From contig NZ_JAAHHW010000051.1 in NCBI RefSeq assembly GCF_010692325.1, positions 1-42,072 on the forward strand: DNA of 42,072 nt, read 5' to 3'. This document shows positions 8,963 to 16,170 of this stretch, one piece after another (the first letter of the stretch is position 1; every line of letters begins with the position of its first letter). The notes below the pieces were generated by a model that searched no databases, had not been told where the DNA came from, and saw only the letters and a list, made by a program, of their open reading frames with translations. The position numbers were made by a program, and so were the translations under genes. Source of the stretch: Moorena sp. SIO3I8 (GTDB taxonomy: Bacteria > Cyanobacteriota > Cyanobacteriia > Cyanobacteriales > Coleofasciculaceae).

Positions 8963-10285
8963 TTAGTTTCTTAGCTGAATCAGTAGTTTAGCAATATGAC
9001 GTTGAAGGTTTTCCCAATCTTCGGGAAAGTAGTCACGGGTAAAGATTTCTGAGGCATTTTCATAGCATGCGATCGCATTTTCCAAATTGTCTGTAGTCTC
9101 TCCTACTATTCTGTTGCTGTAAGCATTACCTAGGTTATATAGGGTCCTTGCCCACTCTTCGGGGAAGTCTCGTTTGGTATAAACCTCCAAAGCTAGTTGG
9201 TATTGGGCAATAGCAATTTCGAGATTATCAGCCCGGTCTCCACGGATTCTGTCACTGTAGGCTATGCCCAGGTTGTTGTGAGTACTTGCCCAATCTTCGG
9301 GGAAATCTGGTTTGGTGCGAACGTCCAATGCTAGTTGGTATGCTTCTATGGCAATTTCGAGATTATCAGCCCGGTCTCCACGGATTCTTTCACAGTAGGC
9401 ATTGCCCAGGTTATAGTGAGTGATCGCCCAATCAATGGGGAAGTCTGGTTTGGTGCGAACTTCCAAGGCTAGTTGGAATGCTTTAATAGCAATTTCGAGA
9501 TTATCAGCCCGGTCTCCACGGATTCTTTCACAGTAAGCTATGCCCAGGTTGTTTTGAGTACTTGCCCAATCTTCGGGGAAGTCTGATTTGGTATAAACCT
9601 CCAAGGCTATTTGGTATGCATCTATGGCTTTTTCGAGATTATTAGCCCGATTGCCACGGATTCTGTCACAGTAGGCATTGCCCAGGTTGTTTTGAATAGC
9701 TGCCCAAATTTCTGGGTTACTATGATTAGTAAAAAACGTTAGCATCGTTTGGTAACCGGCAATAGCGATTTCCCTGTTGTTGGCTGGATTACCCAGTGGA
9801 AAATCGCTGATCATAGTGCTGAATTCCCAGATAGTATTAGCGATATCTTTTGCTATTTCTGGTTCCGCTTCTGAGAGTTTAGCACTTGCCCAGGTTTGCA
9901 GGATATTGATAAAGTTATGATCGAGTTTATCTAAGTTTTCTTCCAGAAGTTGGTAGACAACTTCGCCGTCACCTTTGCTGTTGTTAGTTGCTAGCAATAC
10001 CTCGTCTAAAAATTGCTGATACTCTTCCGATGAAGCCTTAGCTGAAGTAAGGGTTTCTGAACTTTCCAGACCCTTTAAAAGCTTACTCCTGATCCGCCGT
10101 AAAAAGTCAGCAGCATTTTGCTGACCCTTTGCTGTCAGATATTCGGCTGATTGTGCCATTACCTGCAATAAATCTGCATCCACTAACTCGCGGTTGCTAT
10201 TAATAATTTTGATTTCTTTACCCTTGGGACAAGTTAGGAGCTGGTGGAGCAATTTGAGGTATTGTTGTCTTCTTTGTTGGTTCAT
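8963..10285 (-). CDS. TPR-repeat protein (46-residue repeats), smaller paralogue
   Basis: A 440-residue protein. The N-terminal ~150 residues form a helical domain (starting QRRQQYLKLLHQLLTC, then NRELVDADLLQVMAQ) that is shared with the protein at 11700-14207 and typical of cyanobacterial TPR/CHAT-type signalling proteins. Five full 46-residue TPR-like repeats and one partial repeat follow, each with a core such as AIEAYQLALDVRTKPDFPED followed by NNLGIAY. The repeats would form a superhelical protein-binding scaffold. No catalytic domain is attached: the chain ends within the last repeat, with no CHAT protease. It lies downstream of the ATPase gene (152-base gap containing two copies of a palindromic repeat) and 37 bases upstream of the methyltransferase. 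A scaffold or adaptor role is inferred. Confidence 0.8.
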   Translation of the reverse strand: MNQQRRQQYLKLLHQLLTCPKGKEIKIINSNRELVDADLLQVMAQSAEYLTAKGQQNAADFLRRIRSKLLKGLESSETLTSAKASSEEYQQFLDEVLLATNNSKGDGEVVYQLLEENLDKLDHNFINILQTWASAKLSEAEPEIAKDIANTIWEFSTMISDFPLGNPANNREIAIAGYQTMLTFFTNHSNPEIWAAIQNNLGNAYCDRIRGNRANNLEKAIDAYQIALEVYTKSDFPEDWASTQNNLGIAYCERIRGDRADNLEIAIKAFQLALEVRTKPDFPIDWAITHYNLGNAYCERIRGDRADNLEIAIEAYQLALDVRTKPDFPEDWASTHNNLGIAYSDRIRGDRADNLEIAIAQYQLALEVYTKRDFPEEWARTLYNLGNAYSNRIVGETTDNLENAIACYENASEIFTRDYFPEDWENLQRHIAKLLIQLRN

Positions 10286-10304
10286 TTTTAGTTATTCAGC
10301 TAAT

Positions 10305-10371
10305 GCGCTACGCGCACGCTACGCGAACAGCCATGAGCCAATGCGCTACGCGCACGCTACGCGAACAGCTA
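10305..10371. repeat. Two copies of a palindromic GCGCTACGCGCACGCTACGC repeat
   Basis: Two direct copies, about 35 bases apart, of AATGCGCTACGCGCACGCTA followed by CGCGAACAGC lie between the ATPase and the smaller TPR gene. The same sequence recurs near 1680, 1770 and 17935. It is self-complementary in part and could form hairpins in the mRNA between the two genes. Confidence 0.8.
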
Positions 10372-10437
10372 TCAGCTTACCTCCCTATTCCCTCTTAATT
10401 ATAAATTCTTCATTCTTAATTCTTAATTCTTAATTCT

Positions 10438-11697
10438 TCATTCTTCTTCATCTGACTGCTCTGACGGAGGCAAAAGTATGGGATTCCCTTGATATTCCGC
10501 TGCTTTATCCGTAGGTAAACGACGCACTAAATCAAATTGGATTAATTTATCTAAAATCGGTAAAACTTGACTGAACTGTTGAGTTTTAATACGCTTGAGG
10601 TCATCCATGGTTACGTTTTCATCGGATAGCACTCCTTTTTCTAAAACTAAGTCAAGGACATAGTAATCTTCAGGAGTTAATTCTGACTGACCGCGCAGTT
10701 TCTGACTGACATACTCTAAACCTTGCTGAAATACCTCTGGTGTAATCTTTTCTGCTTGTAAATCCGCTGCTTTGAGTAATACATAATTAGCAATGCGATT
10801 AAACCAACGGGGTATCCCCTGGGAATGTGCGCACAGATTTCTAGCAGTTTCTAGAGTGAAGGGATGGACCGCATCAGGATTAGTTTCGTCTTTGCTAGTT
10901 TCTCTAATCCGGGCGCTAGCGAGATAGTTAATTAACATTTGATACGTGGTGGATTGGTCTAATGCTTTAATCTCTAATGCTAAATCAAATAACCCTCGTT
11001 CGGAGATCAACAAATCCCGAGTCAACCCGGAAGGATGCCCAGTCAAAATAAACCAAGCATCACCTTTGAGCATGCCTTGAGCATTGTGCAATAGTTGACG
11101 CACCTTAGCTGGGTCTTGTTTATCTAAATCATCGATAGCAATCACCACACGACTATAGGTTTCTAGCGCCCTTTCCAATAAGTCTTGAAAGGTGAGAGTG
11201 GGAAACTTTGGGGCATTAACCGGTTTAGCTTCCGTTTCAATACTTCCCCCAAACCCGGCGAATTTGGCATCAAACTTGGTTTTGGTTTTGCGAGTCGATT
11301 CACTCATCAATCCCATGGTGTTTAACAGTTGTTGCGCCCACTCATCCTCTGGCATATGTCGGGCTAGGGCAATCAAAGCAGCGGTTGCTAAATCAGTTTC
11401 AAAGGGTAGACTAATATAGGTAGCGAGAGTATCTTCACTTTTTCGTTGTAAGACGCTCAATACTTCTAAAATAAATGCTGTTTTACCAATACCAACGGAA
11501 CCGTAGACTAATATCCGCTTCCGTTCGCGACCCCGCAACAAATTAAATATCTGCTTTAACTCCTGGGTGCGACCTGTAAAAACTTTATCTAGGTTTGACC
11601 TCAAGCTAGAAGCACTTTCAGAAAAAGGAATTTCTTCAAGATTCCAGCTAGTCAAAATTTCGTTGTTTTCATCCCAAAGTTTATCGGCTTCACTCAT
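10438..11697 (-). CDS. AAA ATPase (ORC/CDC6-like, STAND-type NTPase module)
   Basis: A 419-residue P-loop ATPase. Walker A is GSVGIGKT at 66-73 and Walker B is VVIAIDDLD at 184-192. A sensor-like WFILTGHPSG follows near 216-225, and a helical/winged region lies at about 300-400. An N-terminal FTGRTQELKQI (40-50) is the lead-in typical of AAA_16/ORC-type domains. The tail is acidic (SEQSDEEE). Such stand-alone ATPases act as NTP-dependent switches in signalling and defence proteins. The start ATG lies 2 bases after the stop of the upstream large TPR gene, so the two are translationally coupled and their products probably interact. No effector domain is fused to it. The specific function is not known. 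Confidence 0.82.
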   Translation of the reverse strand: MSEADKLWDENNEILTSWNLEEIPFSESASSLRSNLDKVFTGRTQELKQIFNLLRGRERKRILVYGSVGIGKTAFILEVLSVLQRKSEDTLATYISLPFETDLATAALIALARHMPEDEWAQQLLNTMGLMSESTRKTKTKFDAKFAGFGGSIETEAKPVNAPKFPTLTFQDLLERALETYSRVVIAIDDLDKQDPAKVRQLLHNAQGMLKGDAWFILTGHPSGLTRDLLISERGLFDLALEIKALDQSTTYQMLINYLASARIRETSKDETNPDAVHPFTLETARNLCAHSQGIPRWFNRIANYVLLKAADLQAEKITPEVFQQGLEYVSQKLRGQSELTPEDYYVLDLVLEKGVLSDENVTMDDLKRIKTQQFSQVLPILDKLIQFDLVRRLPTDKAAEYQGNPILLPPSEQSDEEE

Positions 11698-11699
11698 GG

Positions 11700-14207
11700 C
11701 TATGGCTTGGTTTTTATTTTGTTAATTACTTGGAGCAGTTGTTGAATATTATCAATTCCTTGCTTATCCTTAATTGTATGACAAATTTCATAAGCTTGGG
11801 TTAGTTCTTGTCTGGCATCGTCGATAAAGCCAATGGAAATCATCAGCATGCCTAATCCCGTTTTGCAGATAGCGATTCCTGGTTGATTATTGAGATGATT
11901 GTAGATGCGGAGAGCGTCCCGGTAATTCATCCGGGCTTTGTCTAGGTTCATGATTAAATGATGGGTGCGGGCAATGTGGTATACTGAATCGGCAAGGGCT
12001 TCTAGGTTTTCGGTGTGACTATAGATCGGGAGGCTTTGCTCTAAGCGGGATAATCCATCATACCAGCTTCCTTGCTGAACCAGCAGTTTACCAATATTAC
12101 GTTGAACGTCTGCCCAATATTCGGGAAACGCTTCACGGATGTAGAACTCTGAAGCATTTTGATAGGATGCGATCGCTTTTTCCAGATTCTCTGCACTATT
12201 TCCTAGTATTCTATTACTGTAGGTATTGCCCAGGTTATTTTGAGTAATTGCCCAAGCTTGGGGGAAGTCTGGTTTGGTATAAACGGACAATGCTAGTTGG
12301 TATGCTTCTATAGCAAGTTCAAGATTATCAGCTTTATCTCCACGGATTCTCTTACTGTAGGCATAGCCCAGGATGATTTGAGTAATTGCCCAAGCTTCGG
12401 GGAAGTCTTCTTTGGTATAAACGGACAATGCTAATTGGTATGCTTCTATGGCGAGTTCAAGATTATCAGCTTTATCTCCATTGATTCTGTAAAAGTAGGC
12501 ATTGCCCAGGTTATAGTGAGTGTTTGCCCACTTTTCAGGGAAGTCTGGTTTAGTATAAACGGATAAAGCTAGTTGGTATGCTTCTATGGCGAGTTCAAGA
12601 TTATCAGCTTTATCTCCATTGATTCTGTAAAAGTAGGCATTGCCCAGGTTATAGTGAGTGTTTGCCCACTTTTCAGGGAAGTCTGGTTTAGTATAAACGG
12701 ATAAAGCTAGTTGGTATGCTTCTATGGCGAGTTCTAAATTATCAGCTTTGTCTCCATTGATTCTGTCACTGTAGGCATAGCCCAGGTTATAGTGAGTTCT
12801 TGCCCAATCTTCAGGGAAGTCTAGTTTAGTATAAACGGATAAAGCTAGTTGGTATGCTTCTATGGCGAGTTCAAGATTATCAGCTTTATCTCCATTGATT
12901 CTGTAAAAGTAGGCATTGCCCAGGTTATAGTGAGTTCTTGCCCAATCTTCAGGGAAGTCTAGTTTAGTATAAACGGATAAAGCTAGTTGGTATGCTTCGA
13001 TAGCAAGTTCAAGATTATCAGCTTTGTCTCCATTGATTCTGTCACTGTAGGCATAGCCCAGGTTATAGTGAGTGTTTGCCCACTTTTCAGGGAAGTCTAG
13101 TTTAGTATAAACGGATAAAGCTAGTTGGTATGCTTCTATGGCGAGTTCAAGATTATCAGCTTTATCTCCATTGATTCTGTCAAAGTAGGCATTGCCCAGG
13201 TTATAGTGAGTGATTGCCCAATCTTCAGGGAAGTCTAGTTTAGTATGAACGGACAAAGCTAGTTGGAATGCTTCTATGGCGAGTTCAAGATTATCAGCTT
13301 TATCTCCATTGATTCTGTAAAAGTAGGCATAGCCCAGGTTATTTTGAGTGCTTGCCCAATTTTTGGGGAAGTCTGGTTTAGTATAAACGGATAAAGCTAG
13401 TTGGTATGCTTCTATGGCGAGTTCTAAATTATCAGCTTTATCTCCATTGATTCTGTAAAAGTAGGCATAGCCCAGGTTATTTTGAGTGCTTGCCCAATTT
13501 TTGGGGAAGTCTGGTTTAGTATAAACGGATAAAGCTAGTTGGTATGCTTCTATGGCGAGTTCTAAATTATCAGCTTTATCTCCATTGATTCTGTTTATGT
13601 AGGCATTGCCCAGGTTATATTGAGTGTTTGCCCAATCTTGGGGGAAGTCTGGTTTGGTGAAAACTGTTAGCACCTGTTCGTAACCAGCAATGACGATTTC
13701 CATATTATTGGCTTTATTGCCCAGATAAAAATCGTCGATAATGTAGCTAAAATTCCAGATAGTATTAGCGATTTCTTTTGCTATTTCTGGTTCCGCTTTT
13801 AAGAATTTATCACTTGCCCAGGTTTTTAAAATATCGATAAAGTTATGATCGAGTTTGTCTAGATTTGCTTCCAGGAGTGGGTAGACTACTTCGGGGTCGC
13901 TATTGCTGTTATCAGTTGCTAGCAATACCTCTTTCAAGAATTCCAGATAGTCTTGGGATGAAGCATTAACTAAACTAGAGGATTCTGAAATTATCTCTAA
14001 AAGCTCACTCCTGAGACTACCTAAAAATTCAGCAGCGTTTTGGTTCCCATCGGCTGCTATTTTTTCTGCTACTACTGCCATTACCTGCAATAATTCTGCA
14101 TCCACTAACTCGCGGTTACTCTCAAGAATTTGATCGTCTTCACCGCTGGCACAAGTTAGCAGTTGCTGGATCAAGTTGAGGTATGCTTGTCTTCTTTGTT
14201 CGTCCAT
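11700..14207 (-). CDS. Large TPR-repeat protein with 11 near-identical 46-residue repeats
   Basis: An 835-residue protein, first gene of the TPR-ATPase-TPR-methyltransferase run. Residues 1 to about 170 match the N-terminal helical domain of the smaller TPR protein (QRRQAYLNLIQQLLTC, NRELVDAELLQVMAV). Eleven full 46-residue repeats plus a degenerate twelfth follow, with core LELAIEAYQLALSVYTKPDF and then NLGNAYFYRINGDKADN. Repeats 2 and 3 are identical in protein sequence, as are 8 and 9, and the 138-bp DNA units are nearly identical, so the array expanded recently. The last ~130 residues hold more typical 34-residue TPRs. No enzyme domain is attached. Probably a cytoplasmic scaffold whose variable length may tune partner binding. 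Confidence 0.82.
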   Translation of the reverse strand: MDEQRRQAYLNLIQQLLTCASGEDDQILESNRELVDAELLQVMAVVAEKIAADGNQNAAEFLGSLRSELLEIISESSSLVNASSQDYLEFLKEVLLATDNSNSDPEVVYPLLEANLDKLDHNFIDILKTWASDKFLKAEPEIAKEIANTIWNFSYIIDDFYLGNKANNMEIVIAGYEQVLTVFTKPDFPQDWANTQYNLGNAYINRINGDKADNLELAIEAYQLALSVYTKPDFPKNWASTQNNLGYAYFYRINGDKADNLELAIEAYQLALSVYTKPDFPKNWASTQNNLGYAYFYRINGDKADNLELAIEAFQLALSVHTKLDFPEDWAITHYNLGNAYFDRINGDKADNLELAIEAYQLALSVYTKLDFPEKWANTHYNLGYAYSDRINGDKADNLELAIEAYQLALSVYTKLDFPEDWARTHYNLGNAYFYRINGDKADNLELAIEAYQLALSVYTKLDFPEDWARTHYNLGYAYSDRINGDKADNLELAIEAYQLALSVYTKPDFPEKWANTHYNLGNAYFYRINGDKADNLELAIEAYQLALSVYTKPDFPEKWANTHYNLGNAYFYRINGDKADNLELAIEAYQLALSVYTKEDFPEAWAITQIILGYAYSKRIRGDKADNLELAIEAYQLALSVYTKPDFPQAWAITQNNLGNTYSNRILGNSAENLEKAIASYQNASEFYIREAFPEYWADVQRNIGKLLVQQGSWYDGLSRLEQSLPIYSHTENLEALADSVYHIARTHHLIMNLDKARMNYRDALRIYNHLNNQPGIAICKTGLGMLMISIGFIDDARQELTQAYEICHTIKDKQGIDNIQQLLQVINKIKTKP

Positions 14208-14274
14208 TTTTACTTACCCCTATGCCCTATTCGCTACTCCAGAAAATCCACAATTTATGTAAAGTTACCAATTC

Positions 14275-14381
14275 TAGCAATTCTATATCCCATAATGTAC
14301 AAATTGATCCCCCTAAATCCCCCTTAATAAGGGAGACTTTGAGGTTGAAAAGCGTACCTCATAACTGCGATAAACTCTATA
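14275..14381. mobile_element. MITE-like element, family B copy 1
   Basis: The left end reads TAGCAATTCTATATCCCATA and the right end holds GCGTACCTCATAACTGCGAT. The two are imperfect inverted repeats. The interior carries the CCCCTAAATCCCCCTTAATA block. Two further copies lie at 22667-22805 and 22808-22910. Confidence 0.6.
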
Positions 14382-14493
14382 ATAACTTCTATAAGTATAG
14401 CGTTTTATAGTAACCGTGAGTTACATCTAAATTTTATTTATTCTTCCCTACTCCCTACTCCCTACTCCCTGCTCCCTTATTTAACAATAAAAA

Positions 14494-14535
14494 AATTCGG
14501 TCAAGCTCAGATTAACCCTAATACTTGACCGAATT
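14494..14535 (-). terminator. Intrinsic terminator on the minus strand
   Basis: A perfect 12-bp inverted repeat (AATTCGGTCAAG / CTTGACCGAATT) with an 18-base loop. Read on the minus strand, the second arm runs straight into a T-tract (ATTTTTTTATTG), the classic Rho-independent form. It would end transcripts coming from the 14573-15097 side and insulate the large TPR gene from them. Confidence 0.8.
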
Positions 14536-14572
14536 ATATTGTGTAAACATCAACAAGGACAGCTAAGCTGCA

Positions 14573-14629
14573 CGTAAACCAAATAACTCCTGACTGATTA
14601 ATTGTACATTATTCCCGAGTTAGTCAGCT
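14573..14629 (-). pseudogene. Possible C-terminal coding remnant upstream of the terminator
   Basis: In one minus-strand frame, 18 codons before a TAG read LGNNVQLISQELFGLRAA. This looks like a natural protein C-terminus and sits about 40 bases before a strong intrinsic terminator. A stop codon and a CTATCAG tandem array lie immediately upstream. I take it as the tail of a gene whose body was lost. The parent gene is not identified, and chance is possible. Confidence 0.3.
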
Positions 14630-14633
14630 ATCA

Positions 14634-14828
14634 GCTATCAGCTATCAGCTATCAGCTATCAGCTTATGCAGGTAGCGCAAGTGCTTTTGAATAAAATAAG
14701 CTGACGGCTGAATGCTGACGGCTGAATGCTGATGGCTGGTAGCTTATTTATACCCCTCCCCAAAAAAAACTTTCATTCTTCATTCTTCATTCTTCATTCT
14801 TAATTCTACATTCTTCATTCTTCATTCC
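14634..14828. repeat. Gene-free tract of heptamer arrays
   Basis: It holds (CTATCAG)n at 14634-14664, TGACGGCTGAATGC-type units near 14701-14735, and (TTCATTC)n near 14774-14828. These are STRR-type arrays with no gene. Confidence 0.8.
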
Positions 14829-14863
14829 TGGTCGCCAGGGCGTGGCCCTGGCAAATTACTATC

Positions 14864-15097
14864 CTAGTCTAGGTAAAAATTTCGAATCAAAGTCACCATA
14901 ACCTCACCAGGATTTCCGGTAGGTTCGGGAGTGCTCCATTCCTCTGGATAAGCGTATTTAAGAGAATAGATGGCAATAATTGTTTTCCGAACTTGTTCAG
15001 GAGAACCGACCAAGATGTGCTTGACTTTTTTAGGTTTGCGACCTTGGTTTTCAGGGTTTTGATTTTCATCAGGGTTTGACGGAAAGTTTGTACTCAT
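14864..15097 (-). CDS. Small conserved protein, family with the one at 23106-23360
   Basis: A 77-residue protein with a proline/asparagine-rich, probably disordered N-terminus (NPDENQNPENQGRKPKK) and a compact conserved C-terminal half. The conserved half reads VKHILVGSPEQVRKTIIAIY, then EEWSTPEPTGNPGEVMVTLI. A clear paralogue lies at 23106-23360: VQHILKGS matches VKHILVGS, EWTPLQPTGLPGEF matches EWSTPEPTGNPGEV, and the spacing is preserved. Function is unknown; no catalytic motif or membrane segment is seen. It is transcribed toward the large TPR gene, but the terminator at 14494-14535 lies between them. Its counterpart likewise precedes the caspase cassette on that cassette's strand, so a link to such modules is possible. 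Confidence 0.7.
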   Translation of the reverse strand: MSTNFPSNPDENQNPENQGRKPKKVKHILVGSPEQVRKTIIAIYSLKYAYPEEWSTPEPTGNPGEVMVTLIRNFYLD

Positions 15098-15200
15098 GAA
15101 TCGTTATTGGTTTAAAGTGCTTACATTATTAAAATATTAACTTATTAACCATTTGTCAAGGGGTTTAGGAATTTTTTTTTATTACGAAATAGGGCAATAG

Positions 15201-15449
15201 TATAGGGGTTTAAAATTGGGTTATTTTTTTAGGTAATAGGGAACAGGGAATAGGTAACAGCTCAAAAAATCTGTTAAAAACCTAGATATTTTTAACACGA
15301 TAGTTGTCTTATTTTTTAATAAAATTAATCCTCTGGTGGGCAGTGCTCCATTCCAATTTAAACCTTTACCATCCCTTGAGAAAGCACTGCCCACCCTACA
15401 TCAGATCTCAAACAATTCTGTGTACCTCATGAGTCCTAGAAACGCTATA
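15201..15449. mobile_element. MITE-like element, family A, with nested hairpin
   Basis: The right end read on the minus strand begins TATAGCGTTTCTAGGACTCA and continues TGAGGTACA, matching family A. The left end (TATAGGGGTTTAAAATTGGG) is degenerate. Inside lies a 13-bp perfect inverted repeat, GGTGGGCAGTGCT at 15335-15347 and its complement at 15383-15395, which is another common cyanobacterial repeat. No gene is seen. Confidence 0.45.
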
Positions 15450-15480
15450 TTGAGAAATAACTCTTAATTTCACTAACTGA

Positions 15481-15972
15481 TTAAACTGTTGCGTCAAGGC
15501 TATCTTGAGACTCTTCTAATTTATCGTCGAGGTTCTCACTACCAGTAAACACTTTAGTAGTCACTGGAACGTTAGGCTCAACTTGGAGCCACACCGAATC
15601 ACTAATAGACTCAGCTTGATTGGGTCGATAAACCAGTCGGCAGGCTCCTGCGATTTCTACCTCATGACAGCAATGAGTCCGCTCACCCCGTTTAACAGTA
15701 AACACTGGCAAAGATGTCTGGTTCTTGTGATTGCTTTTTAAGGCTTGCTCATTAACGTGGATATAGGTAGCTTCGAGATGTTTGTCCTGATTCCATGTAC
15801 CTTTTGGTCCCCTACGACCTTCGGTTACCACTGGCACACCATCATATAATGGAATCTGCCAAAACCGACCAACTTTTTTGGCTCCTTTGATGCGATCTTT
15901 ACTTAATAGCATCCGCAGTCGCTGAGACGATATACCCAGCAGAGATGCAGCTTGTGTTGTACCGACAACCAT
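15481..15972 (-). CDS. Helix-turn-helix DNA-binding protein
   Basis: A 163-residue protein. The N-terminal ~45 residues form an excisionase/MerR-like helix-turn-helix (TTQAASLLGISSQRLRMLLS, followed by KGAKKVGRFWQIPLYDG). The basic wing GRFWQIP is typical of such domains. The remaining ~110 residues contain cysteine and histidine (ERTHCCHEVEIAGACRLVY) and an acidic tail, and match no domain I can name. It is probably a transcriptional regulator. A perfect 9-bp inverted repeat ends 6 bases upstream of the start codon (15979-16000), so autoregulation or translational control is plausible. The gene stands alone, with STRR arrays upstream. Confidence 0.7.
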   Translation of the reverse strand: MVVGTTQAASLLGISSQRLRMLLSKDRIKGAKKVGRFWQIPLYDGVPVVTEGRRGPKGTWNQDKHLEATYIHVNEQALKSNHKNQTSLPVFTVKRGERTHCCHEVEIAGACRLVYRPNQAESISDSVWLQVEPNVPVTTKVFTGSENLDDKLEESQDSLDATV

Positions 15973-15978
15973 AACTAA

Positions 15979-16000
15979 AATACTATTGCGGAATAGTATT
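15979..16000 (-). promoter_or_regulatory. Perfect inverted repeat at the start of the HTH gene
   Basis: AATACTATT and AATAGTATT are exact complements around a 4-base GCGG centre, ending 6 bases before the ATG. It could be an operator for the HTH protein or an mRNA hairpin covering the ribosome-binding region. No Shine-Dalgarno sequence is visible outside it. Confidence 0.6.
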
Positions 16001-16031
16001 GTAATCCCATCTAACTGGGAAAGTCAAGCTC

Positions 16032-16141
16032 AAGTAGGGAGTAGGGGAGTAGGGAGTAGGGAGTAGGGGAGTAGGGAGTAGGGAGTAGGGAATCGGGAAT
16101 CGGGAGTCGGGAGTAGGGAGTAGGGAGTAGGGAGTAGGGAA
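16032..16141. repeat. Heptamer array (GGGAGTA)n
   Basis: Some 14 copies of GGGAGTA, interrupted by GGGAATC/GGGAGTC variants, lie between the HTH gene and the 3' end of the LpxB-related gene. Confidence 0.9.
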
Positions 16142-16170
16142 CTAAAATTTTCGGAATTGATTTAGGTACC

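Noticed and set aside
8963-14207. TPR proteins as CHAT-protease fusions
   Set aside because: Neither chain has the His and Cys motifs of a CHAT domain; the smaller one ends inside the last TPR repeat.
14183-14410. 75-codon plus-strand frame
   Set aside because: It spans the start of the TPR gene in antisense and the MITE-like element, with no conserved features.
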